From contig JBMOKU010000070.1 in assembly GCA_049324315.1 (NCBI GenBank), positions 1-31,728 on the forward strand: a stretch of 31,728 bases of DNA, in the 5' to 3' direction. The notes below the pieces were generated by a model. The model worked only from the letters and a program-made list of their open reading frames with translations. It did not search any database and was not told the DNA's origin. Positions 1 to 7,688 of this stretch are shown here, in pieces. This stretch comes from JBMOKU01 sp049324315 (GTDB lineage: Bacteria; Bacillota; Clostridia; Peptostreptococcales; Thermotaleaceae). The translations under genes and the position numbers were made by a program. Within the stretch, counting starts at the first letter, position 1. Each line of letters starts with the position of its first letter.

Positions 1-1
1 T

Positions 2-82
2 ATAGCCAACGACCAAATAAGTCTACAAGAATATGTAGACCCGTTTACGGGTGAGCCAGTAGAAAAGGGCAAGAGAAAATAA
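2..82 (+). CDS. 3' end of an unidentified CDS (partial)
   Basis: Frame 2 is open from the window edge to a TAA at 80-82 and encodes 26 residues ending in PVEKGKRK. The composition is protein-like (a YVDPFTGEP segment, basic tail). The other two forward frames are less convincing. I do not recognise the family. The hairpin-rich tract that follows resembles the right end of some mobile elements, so the tail of a transposon-encoded protein is possible but unproven. Confidence 0.35.
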   Translation: MANDQISLQEYVDPFTGEPVEKGKRK

Positions 83-137
83 AGAGCTGCTTTAGCAGCA
101 GCCCGTAAATTAAAGCGGTTGGCGGACTAGTTCAATG

Positions 138-213
138 AGCCTTAAGGCTCAAGCGTGTAACATGCCCTTATAGGGCTGAGCAAACTACCCGCTGAGCGGG
201 TAGTTTTGATTTT
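138..213 (+). terminator. Three consecutive hairpins ending in a terminator-like stem
   Basis: Three inverted repeats lie one after another: GAGCCTTAAGGCTC at 138-151, GCCCTTATAGGGC around 165-177, and an 11-bp perfect stem AAACTACCCGC/GCGGGTAGTTT at 182-192/196-206 followed by TTGATTTTT. The last is a good Rho-independent terminator for the partial gene at the left edge. The two smaller hairpins are more than termination needs and could belong to a structured RNA or an insertion-sequence end. Confidence 0.6.
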
Positions 214-347
214 TATCATTAAGAAATTTAGCCATACTGAGATTAGCAAAAATAAAAGGAAACTATGGTGTATAGAAACAAAATAGAGAGTGCCTAAGGG
301 CAGCTCTCCTACTTGACTTTATCTATGAAAATGGGCAAAACTATCAA

Positions 348-1406
348 TCAGTTACTTTGCTGATTAGTGGATGGGAGAATATCAGCTTTGCATGAACATG
401 ATTCTCGTATAATGAGTTCGGGCTGTACGATAATAGACTGCGGCTCAGTGGTAAGACCCTCCATACGCTTGTACAAAAGGCTAGCTGCTCGGGCTCCCCT
501 AAGCTGTGGAAATGAGGAAACTGTCGTAAGTTTGGGGGTGAAGATGGAGGCCTCAGGAATATCATCATTTCCTATGATTGCCATGTCCTGGCCTGGAACG
601 AAGCCTCTTTCTTTAAGCTTTATCATGGCGCCAATAGCAATAATGTCATTAAAACAAAAGGCTGCAGTAGGAATATTTTTTAGATCGAGAATTTTATCCA
701 TTAGTTCATACCCACTTTCACGTGTAGCCGGGCCCTCAATTATCAAAGCGTTGTCAATATCTAAGCCTGCTTGGCGAAGCGCATTTTCATACCCTAGTTT
801 ACGTTCTTGCCAGGAAGAAAGTTGAGAAAAACCGCCGAGAAAGGCTATTCGTTTATGACCTTTTTTGATAAGATATTCAGTGGCGACTTGCCCTGCCATT
901 ATATTATCTATTCCAATGTAATCGAAAGAGCGTTCCGGTAAATTTCTATTGATTAAAACCACAGGAATACCTAAATGCTTAATCCGGGCAATGAGTTCTT
1001 TAGAGCTGCCTGGAACTGCGAATAAGATGATGCCACCAACTCTATATTCCAGCATCGTAGAAATAAGCTGATCTTGTGTGGCGCATGACTCAAAAGTAGT
1101 ACCTAAAAGGACAGTCTTATTATATTTGTTCAGTTCCTGATTGATTCCTATGAGTAATGCAGTATAGAATGGATTGTCTAAATCGGGAAAGATCAATCCA
1201 ACGGTTGAAGAAGATTTAGAACGTAAACTTGCGGCACCACGATCATAAACATAGCCCAATTGGCGCACCGATTCAAGAACTTTTTCCCGTGTTGCTGAAG
1301 AAACATAAGGGCCTCCACGAAGAGCAAGTGAAGCAGTTGAGCGAGATACGCCAGCGTGTTTTGCCACCTGTAATAAGGTTACATGGGTTGGTTTGTCTTG
1401 TTTCAT
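348..1406 (-). CDS. LacI-family transcriptional regulator
   Basis: 352 residues, the usual length of a LacI/GalR repressor. The N-terminus has the LacI helix-turn-helix (about residues 7-27, VTLLQVAKHAGVSRSTASLA) and the hinge-helix region, followed by a periplasmic-binding-protein-like effector domain beginning near TVGLIFPDLDNPFY and ending near residue 340. The ATG at 1406 has an AGGAGG sequence a few bases upstream on the minus strand. It is transcribed away from the CoA-transferase operon, and three identical palindromes of LacI-operator form lie in the shared upstream region, so it is most likely the repressor or anti-repressor of that operon. The inducer cannot be read from sequence; a sugar-like or hydroaromatic ligand is plausible from context. 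Confidence 0.93.
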   Translation of the reverse strand: MKQDKPTHVTLLQVAKHAGVSRSTASLALRGGPYVSSATREKVLESVRQLGYVYDRGAASLRSKSSSTVGLIFPDLDNPFYTALLIGINQELNKYNKTVLLGTTFESCATQDQLISTMLEYRVGGIILFAVPGSSKELIARIKHLGIPVVLINRNLPERSFDYIGIDNIMAGQVATEYLIKKGHKRIAFLGGFSQLSSWQERKLGYENALRQAGLDIDNALIIEGPATRESGYELMDKILDLKNIPTAAFCFNDIIAIGAMIKLKERGFVPGQDMAIIGNDDIPEASIFTPKLTTVSSFPQLRGARAASLLYKRMEGLTTEPQSIIVQPELIIRESCSCKADILPSTNQQSN

Positions 1407-1593
1407 GTGTGACCTCCTGGTATTATGAATCTAATTTAGCCACGAATTGAAAAAGGAGTTATGATAAAAACCCCAGTAAAAATTGATCTCATTTTATCAT
1501 AAATAATGAGTTGCTGTCAACGGAGACACCTGTTTTCAAGGGGTTTGCTCATTGGATGGTTATGATATAAAGGCAAATACGCAGAAGATAATA

Positions 1594-1758
1594 CTAGTGG
1601 TCTGTTAAACCTAAAAACATAAATGCCTTCGTGGTCTTTTTCCGCAATGCTGCGTTGTCGTCGGTTTACATATTCTCGATATGCGCACCTCCTCCGCCTT
1701 GCCTTGCGGAAAAATCCTCGCGAATTCATCAATACTTTTAGACTTAACAGACCACTAG
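1594..1758. repeat. MITE-like palindromic element with 15-bp terminal inverted repeats
   Basis: The ends CTAGTGGTCTGTTAA (1594-1608) and TTAACAGACCACTAG (1744-1758) are perfect inverted repeats, with weaker pairing for about 12 more bases inward. Inside is a second palindrome: an 11-bp stem at 1637-1647/1704-1714 and a conserved 54-base core at 1649-1702 (starting GCTGCGTTGTC, ending CCTCCGCCTTGC) around a small CATAT/ATATG hairpin. The same core architecture recurs on the other strand at 17819-17872. No open reading frame of note is inside, so this is a non-autonomous repeat. Confidence 0.75.
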
Positions 1759-1834
1759 AATAGCAGTTTAAACAATAAAGAAAGTATATTTTGCGGTGAA
1801 TTGCATTTTTTTAAAGCAAATAGTCTGAAAATTA

Positions 1835-1864
1835 TTGACAACGATCAACCGATAGAATTATAAT
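1835..1864 (+). promoter_or_regulatory. Vegetative promoter of the CoA-transferase operon
   Basis: TTGACA at 1835-1840 and TATAAT at 1859-1864 are separated by 18 bases, close to the sigma-A consensus. The predicted start is near 1871, leaving a leader of about 330 nt before the CoA-transferase start. The first palindromic operator begins about 11 bases downstream of that start, placing it to block initiation or early elongation. Confidence 0.8.
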
Positions 1865-1881
1865 TAAAAACATAAACCGAT

Positions 1882-1895
1882 TCGGATCGATCCGA
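1882..1895. promoter_or_regulatory. LacI-type operator, copy 1
   Basis: Perfect 14-bp palindrome TCGGATCGATCCGA, with the central CG typical of LacI-family operators. It lies just downstream of the predicted transcription start of the CoA-transferase operon. Copies 2 and 3 share the same core. The neighbouring lacI-type gene is the obvious candidate binder. Confidence 0.82.
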
Positions 1896-1985
1896 GAAGT
1901 TAAACAAATGTAAGTCGATGGAGATAAGATATGGGTCAATCTATGCTTTTAGGATGGACGGGAAAAATAAAGATTATCGACCAAA

Positions 1986-2001
1986 ATCGGATCGATCCGA
2001 T
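1986..2001. promoter_or_regulatory. LacI-type operator, copy 2
   Basis: Perfect 16-bp palindrome ATCGGATCGATCCGAT. Its centre is 105 bp from copy 1, close to ten helical turns, which would suit DNA looping by a tetrameric or paired regulator. Confidence 0.82.
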
Positions 2002-2095
2002 AATTAGGTAAGTACAAGAAGAAAAAAATAACGAATGAGGATTAAAATGTGTCCTGAGGGCGGTAGATAGAAAGGAATAGAGAGTTTCACTAAAA

Positions 2096-2111
2096 ATCGG
2101 ATCGATCCGAT
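2096..2111. promoter_or_regulatory. LacI-type operator, copy 3
   Basis: Perfect 16-bp palindrome ATCGGATCGATCCGAT, identical to copy 2, centred 110 bp further downstream and about 100 bp ahead of the first start codon. Being within the transcribed leader, it can act only as an auxiliary or roadblock site for this promoter. Confidence 0.82.
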
Positions 2112-2203
2112 ATAAACAAAAAAAGATTTTTATTGCAAGAGAATTAAGAATAGGTTTAGATCAATATTTAGGAAAGTCAAATTTTTATATGAGGAGTGAT
2201 AGC

Positions 2204-3787
2204 ATGGTAAAACCTTTACGAAAAGGAGATTTGCCCTCGATTTTTAAAGCCGAGGAAGCCGTTAAACTGATTCCTAATGGGGCCACGGTGGCATTTTCCG
2301 GTGCTGGAGGCGGGATTCTCGAAGCTACAGAGGTAATTAATGCCTTGGCAAATAGGTTTAAGGAGTCAAACGAACCTAGAGATTTGACCTTTTGGCACTC
2401 TACAGGTCTAGGAGACCGCAATAACCGGGGAATGTCCCCTCTTGCACAGCCAGGCTTAGTCCGAAGAATTTTCGGTGGCCATTGGGGGCAATCTCCTCGA
2501 TTAGCTGAAATGGCTGAGAGAAATGAGATAGAAGCTTATAACTTTCCTCAGGGAGTTATGAGCCAGCTGCTAAGAACTGCAGCAGCTGGCCATCCAGGTA
2601 TCATTTCCCATGTTGGGCTAGGAACTTTCATCGATCCGCGGCAGCAGGGAGGAAAATTGAATGAGAGAACCAAAGAGGAATTTGTTCGGCTAATGGTGAT
2701 CGATGGAAAGGAATGGCTGTACTATCCGGTAGTTCCTATCGATGTTGCAATTATTCGGGGTACGACGGCTGACACAGAAGGACATATCAGTATGGAAGAT
2801 GAGATAACCTATTTAGATGCTTTGGCAATGGCACAAGCTGCCCATAATAATGGAGGAATCGTTATTGCGCAGGTTCAGCGTCTGGTAAAGAGACGCTCGC
2901 TGCATCCTAAGTCCATTAAGATTCCAGGTTACCTGGTAGATGCACTGGTGGTTGTTGAGGATCAACCACAACTTTATTCTGGGCAGGTTAATCGTTTCTT
3001 TTCCGGAGACTATATTCTTGAAACAGGAGAAGTAGTACCTTTGCCGCTCAACGAACGAAAGGTAATTGCTCGCCGGGCTCTTCTGGAAGTGGCTCCCGGT
3101 AATGTAGGAAACGTAGGTGTAGGTATCTCCGATGGTGTTGGCGTGGTCGCCAGGGAAGAAGGAATCAGCGAAGACTTTACACTTACTGTAGAAACTGGTC
3201 CCATTGGTGGAGTTACGGCCCAGGGAATCTTTTTTGGAGCCAGCGTTAATATGCAGGCGGTGTTAGATATGCCAGCCCAGTTTGACTTCTATGACGGTGG
3301 TGGACTTGACGTTGCATTCCTAAGCTTTGCAGAGGTGGACCAAGCCGGAAATGTCAATGTGCATAAATTCAATGGCAAAATAATGGGCACAGGTGGATTC
3401 ATTAATATCTGTCAAAACAGTAAAAAGGTTATTTTCAGTGGTACACTAACTGCTGGTGGCCTAAAAACTGCAGTGGAAAATGGCGAGGTACGAATTGAGC
3501 AGGAAGGAAAGTTTAAGAAACTGATCTCCCAGATACCGGAGATAACTTTCAATGGAAAAGATGCTCTGCGCCGGGGCCAAGAAGTAATCTACATTACTGA
3601 ACGGGCTGTATTCCGACTCACATCAGTGGGGCTGGAACTGTGCGAAATTGCCCCTGGAATAGACCTAGAAAAAGACATCATGAATCAAATGGGTTTTAAA
3701 CCTAAAATCGCCGATGACCTAAAGACGATGGATCAGCGATTGTTCTTGCCTGAGACGATGGGTATTAGCAAAGAATGGGGAAAGTAG
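2204..3787 (+). CDS. Family I acyl-CoA:carboxylate CoA-transferase (fused alpha-beta, propionate CoA-transferase/YdiF type)
   Basis: 527 residues, the length of a fused two-domain family I CoA-transferase. The first half has the glycine-rich FSGAGGGILEA segment; the second half carries the catalytic glutamate in VETGPIGG (E330), the residue that forms the glutamyl-CoA thioester in this family. The start is placed at ATG 2204 because GAGGAG sits seven bases upstream; an in-frame ATG at 2189 lies before that site. The enzyme moves CoA between an acyl-CoA such as acetyl-CoA and a carboxylate, saving ATP in fermentation. Here the acceptor may be a hydroxy- or dicarboxylic acid from the catabolic pathway, but specificity cannot be assigned. 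First gene of the operon under the LacI-type operators. Confidence 0.9.
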   Translation: MVKPLRKGDLPSIFKAEEAVKLIPNGATVAFSGAGGGILEATEVINALANRFKESNEPRDLTFWHSTGLGDRNNRGMSPLAQPGLVRRIFGGHWGQSPRLAEMAERNEIEAYNFPQGVMSQLLRTAAAGHPGIISHVGLGTFIDPRQQGGKLNERTKEEFVRLMVIDGKEWLYYPVVPIDVAIIRGTTADTEGHISMEDEITYLDALAMAQAAHNNGGIVIAQVQRLVKRRSLHPKSIKIPGYLVDALVVVEDQPQLYSGQVNRFFSGDYILETGEVVPLPLNERKVIARRALLEVAPGNVGNVGVGISDGVGVVAREEGISEDFTLTVETGPIGGVTAQGIFFGASVNMQAVLDMPAQFDFYDGGGLDVAFLSFAEVDQAGNVNVHKFNGKIMGTGGFINICQNSKKVIFSGTLTAGGLKTAVENGEVRIEQEGKFKKLISQIPEITFNGKDALRRGQEVIYITERAVFRLTSVGLELCEIAPGIDLEKDIMNQMGFKPKIADDLKTMDQRLFLPETMGISKEWGK

Positions 3788-3985
3788 CAGTAGGTTGCCA
3801 TACATCCGTTTCGCCACGGGAACAATTCCAGCATTTCCTCCAGATAGCTGTAGGCAGCCACCTCTACAGTGCTTGAACCGTTCCATAGTTTCGCTGTTTC
3901 GTAACGGATTGTAATATACTGAGGTATTCATCTAACGTATAACATTTAAATTTATCATACATTAAAATTTAAGGAGGAAAACAGC

Positions 3986-4420
3986 ATGAGTAACAAAGTA
4001 CCTTTTGAGATTGGAGATACGGTTTCATACACCAAAACCATTAGTGAATCCGACGTATACTTATTTGCAGGAATTACAGGAGATTTCAGCCAAATGCACA
4101 TGAACGAAGAATTTATGAAGACAACACCATATAAAACCCGAATCGTCCATGGGGTACTTACCTTTGCCCTTGGTTCTACGGCTTCAACGTTAATACAGGT
4201 GCAGGCAAAAGCAGAAATCCCTAGTGTTTCCTATGGCTATGATAGACTGCGATTTATCAAACCTGTGTTTTTTGGAGACACTGTTACAGCAAAATATACA
4301 ATTACCGAAATAGACGAAGAAAATCTAAAATCATATGCAAAAGTAGAAGTTTATAATCAAAAAAATGAATTATGTGTAGTTGCGCAGCATATTTTAAAAT
4401 TTTTTCCCATTTCGGGATAA
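3986..4420 (+). CDS. MaoC-like hot-dog hydratase/dehydratase
   Basis: 144 residues, a single hot-dog fold. It has the (R)-specific enoyl-CoA hydratase signature in modified form: GDFSQMH supplies the catalytic Asp33 and His38, although the usual Asn-Pro pair between them is Ser-Gln, and the following RIVHGVL segment is canonical. It should add or remove water on a CoA thioester. An AAGGAGG site precedes the ATG by about ten bases. It lies 198 bp after the CoA-transferase with no terminator between, so it is probably in the same transcript. A plausible role is hydration or dehydration of an acyl-CoA made by the CoA-transferase, but the substrate is unknown. Confidence 0.85.
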   Translation: MSNKVPFEIGDTVSYTKTISESDVYLFAGITGDFSQMHMNEEFMKTTPYKTRIVHGVLTFALGSTASTLIQVQAKAEIPSVSYGYDRLRFIKPVFFGDTVTAKYTITEIDEENLKSYAKVEVYNQKNELCVVAQHILKFFPISG

Positions 4421-4518
4421 ATACATGACTTCGCTTTGTCAATTGTATAAAAATGTTCTTTATAAGTGAGTAACGGTTAAAAGAATATGGGTTGATACTA
4501 TGAGGAGGGGTGAAGAAA

Positions 4519-5460
4519 ATGAAGATTTGTGTACTTGGTTCTGGAGCATTGGGCAGTTCCATCGGAAGCGTACTGACAGAGGCTGGATCAGAGGTATATT
4601 TGATAGATCAGTGGGTAGATCATATCAATGCTATGAATGACCATGGGCTAAAGGTCAGAGAAGGATCCACGGACAGAATCGTGAAGGTCCAAGGGAGAAC
4701 AGACTGCTCAGGAATTGGACCTGCAGATCTGATTATCGTTTTGGTAAAGTCCTTTCATACCAGGGAAGCCATCGAAAAGGCAGCCCCAATCATTGGTGAC
4801 AAAACGATGATCATGTCTCTACAAAACGGTTTAGGTAATGAGGAAACCTTGGCAGAAGTTGTTGGAAAGGAACGTTTGATTGGTGGAAAAACTTATGTTG
4901 GCGGTGTACTGCTTGGGCCAGGACATATTATCGCTGGAACCAAAGGCAAGTATACGTATATTGGGGAGATGGATGGCTCAACCACGGAAAGGATTACCCG
5001 GGTAGCTGATGCATTCAATCGAGCAGGACTATTAACGACTGTGAGTGACAATATCGTTGGAATGATATGGGATAAACTATTGATCAACGTTGCTACCGGT
5101 GCTTTGGCTGGCATCACCCAGCTGCCCTACGGCGGGTTGTACAAGATTCCAGAGATTAGAGATTGTGCTTTTGGAGCCATATCTGAAGGAATCACCGTGG
5201 CAAAGGCACATGGTGTTGCGCTATCAGAAGAGGATCCCGAGAAAATATGGTTGAAAGCAGCAGAAGGATTACCCGATGAATTCAAGACTTCCATGCTGCA
5301 AAGTTTAGAGAAGGGTTCAAAAACCGAAATTGATTATATCAATGGCTCTGTTGTTCGGTGGGGAGAGAAATGCAATATTCCAACCCCTGTCAATAAGACT
5401 TTGGTGTCTGCTGTTAAGGGAATTGAATACTGGCTGGAACATTACGCTTCTAAGGCATAA
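4519..5460 (+). CDS. Ketopantoate-reductase-family 2-oxoacid reductase, likely NAD-dependent
   Basis: 313 residues. An N-terminal Rossmann fold begins MKICVLGSGALGSS, followed by the QNG segment (N103), catalytic Lys186 in WDKLLIN and catalytic Glu270 in TEIDYING, all hallmarks of the PanE/ApbA family. The second Asn usually found after Lys186 is Gly194. After the second beta strand the sequence is LIDQW, with Asp30 where NADPH-dependent ketopantoate reductases usually have a basic residue, suggesting NADH. Members of this family also act as D-2-hydroxyacid dehydrogenases, which fits a catabolic operon better than pantothenate synthesis. 2-oxoglutarate to 2-hydroxyglutarate is a tempting guess only. 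The ATG at 4519 has AGGAGG ten bases upstream; a GTG at 4510 abuts that site and is unlikely. Confidence 0.85.
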   Translation: MKICVLGSGALGSSIGSVLTEAGSEVYLIDQWVDHINAMNDHGLKVREGSTDRIVKVQGRTDCSGIGPADLIIVLVKSFHTREAIEKAAPIIGDKTMIMSLQNGLGNEETLAEVVGKERLIGGKTYVGGVLLGPGHIIAGTKGKYTYIGEMDGSTTERITRVADAFNRAGLLTTVSDNIVGMIWDKLLINVATGALAGITQLPYGGLYKIPEIRDCAFGAISEGITVAKAHGVALSEEDPEKIWLKAAEGLPDEFKTSMLQSLEKGSKTEIDYINGSVVRWGEKCNIPTPVNKTLVSAVKGIEYWLEHYASKA

Positions 5461-5497
5461 GCTATTTCTGTCAATGACTGAAGAAAGGAGAACCACA

Positions 5498-5884
5498 ATG
5501 GCTTACCAGAAAAAATCCTATGTTGAGCATACAGCGGTTCGCGTCAAAGATATTCAATGGCATATCCGCTTCTTCCAAGAAGTCCTGGGGATGCCTGTCT
5601 ACAGTACTATTGGAGAAACAGACGATTCAAAGCAGGTATGGACTATTGGAGGCATGCAGCTGATCTCTGATCCCAATTTTGAAGGACCAGAAGGTCGAAT
5701 GGCTCATCTTGGCATCATGACGGAGGATCTGGATGCAGCCCTACAAGAGGCCTATACTTGGGGCGTAACAGAATTGCCTCAAGGGCGAAATTGGTTTGCT
5801 TTGCCGGACGGACTCTGCATCGAATTGATACAAGCCAAGGGTAATTCAGTGGCCGAAGCTTTAGACGTTAAGCCAAGAGATTAA
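5498..5884 (+). CDS. VOC (glyoxalase/bleomycin-resistance fold) metalloprotein
   Basis: 128 residues with the paired beta-alpha-beta-beta-beta modules of the vicinal oxygen chelate superfamily. The likely metal ligands are visible: His11 in VEHTAV, Gln54 in GGMQL, His70 in MAHLGI and Glu109 in CIELIQ, the H-Q/E-H-E pattern found in glyoxalase I and methylmalonyl-CoA epimerase. The start at 5498 follows an AAAGGAG seven bases upstream; an upstream in-frame ATG at 5330 lies inside the preceding gene. It is 37 bp after the reductase. The family includes epimerases, lyases and isomerases acting through a metal-bound enediolate, so an epimerase or isomerase step on a hydroxy/oxo acid is plausible. 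Confidence 0.83.
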   Translation: MAYQKKSYVEHTAVRVKDIQWHIRFFQEVLGMPVYSTIGETDDSKQVWTIGGMQLISDPNFEGPEGRMAHLGIMTEDLDAALQEAYTWGVTELPQGRNWFALPDGLCIELIQAKGNSVAEALDVKPRD

Positions 5885-5950
5885 AGTTTCTAAGACGATT
5901 CGGAGAGGTTACAACCTCTACCTATTTACATTATATAAGGAGGATTCATT

Positions 5951-6388
5951 ATGAAAAAAGTTTTAATGCTTCACGGAGTTAACCACAACATGTTTGGAAA
6001 AAGAGATCCAAAGCAATACGGGACAATTACGCTTGTTGAAATCGATGAAAAAATGCAAGTGCTCGCAAAAGAACTGGGTGTTGAAGTAGTAAGCTTCCAA
6101 ACAAACCATGAAGGTGAGATGTGTGAAAGAATCCATCAGGCTTTTCTTGAAGGGATCGATGCAATCGTAATTAACGCTGGCGCATGGACGCATTACAGCT
6201 ACGGAATAAGAGATGCCCTTGCTATATTCACAGGACCAATTGTTGAAATTCACATGTCCAATATCCATGCAAGAGAAGAATTTAGACATCATTCGGTATT
6301 TGCTGAAATCGCGAAAGGTCAAATCTGCGGATTCGGGCTTGACAGCTACTTGCTAGGACTGAGAGCTGCAGTAGCGGCCATAGAATAA
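5951..6388 (+). CDS. Divergent type II 3-dehydroquinate dehydratase
   Basis: 145 residues, a normal type II dehydroquinase length. Residues matching the Mycobacterium tuberculosis enzyme (numbering from memory) are retained: Asn11, Arg18, the catalytic Tyr23, Asn75, Glu99, His101, Arg108 and Arg112, with the near-invariant NIHAREEFRHHS block. The N-terminal signature is altered: the usual NGPNLN is HGVNHN, and Leu is Met/Phe in the next positions. It converts 3-dehydroquinate to 3-dehydroshikimate reversibly, or a close relative. It is the last gene of the LacI-controlled operon, after a 66-bp gap with AAGGAGG upstream. A second, unrelated type I dehydroquinase lies 1.3 kb away, so this one may be catabolic or act on an altered substrate. 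Confidence 0.88.
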   Translation: MKKVLMLHGVNHNMFGKRDPKQYGTITLVEIDEKMQVLAKELGVEVVSFQTNHEGEMCERIHQAFLEGIDAIVINAGAWTHYSYGIRDALAIFTGPIVEIHMSNIHAREEFRHHSVFAEIAKGQICGFGLDSYLLGLRAAVAAIE

Positions 6389-6390
6389 AT

Positions 6391-6433
6391 CTAAAAATAA
6401 CCCACCGTTTTTTGAACGGTGGGTTATTTTTAG
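6391..6433. terminator. Bidirectional terminator between convergent genes
   Basis: A 19-bp perfect stem (6391-6409 pairing with 6415-6433, core AACCCACCGTT/AACGGTGGGTT) with A-rich and T-rich flanks. It ends the forward operon after the type II dehydroquinase and serves the convergent HMG-CoA-lyase-family gene as well. Confidence 0.95.
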
Positions 6434-6449
6434 GAGCAAATCTGGAATA

Positions 6450-7403
6450 TCATTTATTGTTTTGATACCGAGCCTTTTGGCTGGTAAGATCCTCGCAGCG
6501 GCCAGCTTTTAAGACATGACTTGCAACTTCGTGCTCGACCATCTCTTGAGCCCTGCGGGCCGTGGCTATTGCTTTTGATAAATCGACTCCGGTATCAATA
6601 TCCATTTCATGAAGCATGTGGACAACGTCTTCGGTAGGGATGTTACCTGATGCACCGGGGATGTAAGGGCACCCACCTAACCCGGCGAAAGCGCCGTCGA
6701 AAGTAGTGATACCGGCTTGAATACCCGCAACAATGTTGCTTAAGGCCATATCACGGGTGTTGTGAAAGTGCAAAATCCATTTTACTTGGGGGAAGGTCTT
6801 TACCATATAGCTTCCCATTTCATATACCTGCCGAGGATTGCCCATACCAGTAGCATCTGATAAAGATAATTCTGTAATACCGAGTTTCAAGTATTCCCGC
6901 ACGATTTCTTCTATTTGTTGTACAGGTACCCTGCCTTCGAATGCACACCCCCAAGCGGAAGATAATGCACCGGACAAGTTTATATTGCGTTTAGCAGCAT
7001 ACTCAACACAAGGGACAAAACCTTTCATCATTTCCAGTGGGGTTTGATTGAAGTTGTTAATGCAGTGGGATTCGCTTACCGATATTGTCAGCTTTGCTTT
7101 GTTCAAACCGGCAGCATGAGCACGTTCCAAGCCTTTTAAGTTAGGTACTAAAGCTCGGTATTCTACACCATCTACTCTTTTCATCCGCTGAACGACTTTC
7201 TCCGTGTCTGCCATTTGTGGAACTGCTTTGGGATGAACGAAGGCGCCGACTTCAATAACTTTGATGCCTGATGCAATCACCATATCTAGAAGTTCCAGCT
7301 TTTCTTCTATGCTGAGAAGTTTTTTCTCATTTTGCAAGCCGTCACGCAAACCGACCTCGCAAATTGTCACTTTATCAGGCCATATCATGTTTGTAGTTTC
7401 CAT
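6450..7403 (-). CDS. HMG-CoA lyase family protein (paralogue 1)
   Basis: 317 residues, a DRE-TIM metallolyase. Signatures are RDGLQNE (Arg20-Asp21), the metal-site HFHNTR, and GLGGCPYIPGASGN with the flexible-loop Cys. Glu51 matches the metal-site glutamate of human HMG-CoA lyase. In the segment that reads VTSFVSPKWVPQM in the human enzyme, this protein has VGAFVHPKAVPQM, so a Thr, a Ser and a Trp near the active site are Gly, His and Ala. The same changes occur in the paralogue at 8883. No leucine-degradation or other HMG-CoA genes are nearby, so a related 3-hydroxy-3-substituted acyl-CoA is a better substrate guess than HMG-CoA. It is a single-gene unit, divergent from the type I dehydroquinase, with AAGGAAGG upstream. 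Confidence 0.9.
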   Translation of the reverse strand: METTNMIWPDKVTICEVGLRDGLQNEKKLLSIEEKLELLDMVIASGIKVIEVGAFVHPKAVPQMADTEKVVQRMKRVDGVEYRALVPNLKGLERAHAAGLNKAKLTISVSESHCINNFNQTPLEMMKGFVPCVEYAAKRNINLSGALSSAWGCAFEGRVPVQQIEEIVREYLKLGITELSLSDATGMGNPRQVYEMGSYMVKTFPQVKWILHFHNTRDMALSNIVAGIQAGITTFDGAFAGLGGCPYIPGASGNIPTEDVVHMLHEMDIDTGVDLSKAIATARRAQEMVEHEVASHVLKAGRCEDLTSQKARYQNNK

Positions 7404-7569
7404 GTAAATTCATCCTTCCTTTACACTACTAATCAATCAATACTTGCGATGCATCTATCTCAAGTACAACATTTTCTAATGGATGGAGTTAGAACAGCAT
7501 ACTATATTTTTACCATTTAAAGTGCGCTTATGTCAACAATGCTGCTGCCCCCGGCTGTAAAGGTTGTAC

Positions 7570-7592
7570 AGTAATAGTGCTGCACTGTTACT
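7570..7592. promoter_or_regulatory. Palindromic site upstream of the type I dehydroquinase promoter
   Basis: AGTAATAGTGC (7570-7580) and GCACTGTTACT (7582-7592) form an inverted repeat with one mismatch around a single central base. It ends seven bases before the -35 hexamer, an activator-like position. It differs from the LacI-type palindromes and from the GTTCCA sites, so a different regulator or a different binding mode is implied. Confidence 0.5.
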
Positions 7593-7599
7593 ATTTGGG

Positions 7600-7628
7600 T
7601 TGACAGGAATCAAAATATTTACTAGAAT
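7600..7628 (+). promoter_or_regulatory. Promoter of the type I dehydroquinase gene
   Basis: TTGACA at 7600-7605 and TAGAAT at 7623-7628 with a 17-base spacer. Transcription would start near 7635, about 54 bases before the ATG. Confidence 0.72.
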
Positions 7629-7688
7629 TGTAGAAATACCAAAAGGAAAGCAAAAAAAGCAGATAACTGCTTTGAGGGGAGTGTTGTC

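Noticed and set aside
1594..1758. CRISPR array or tRNA-like element
   Set aside because: There is a single palindromic unit with inverted, not direct, repeats and no spacer pattern.
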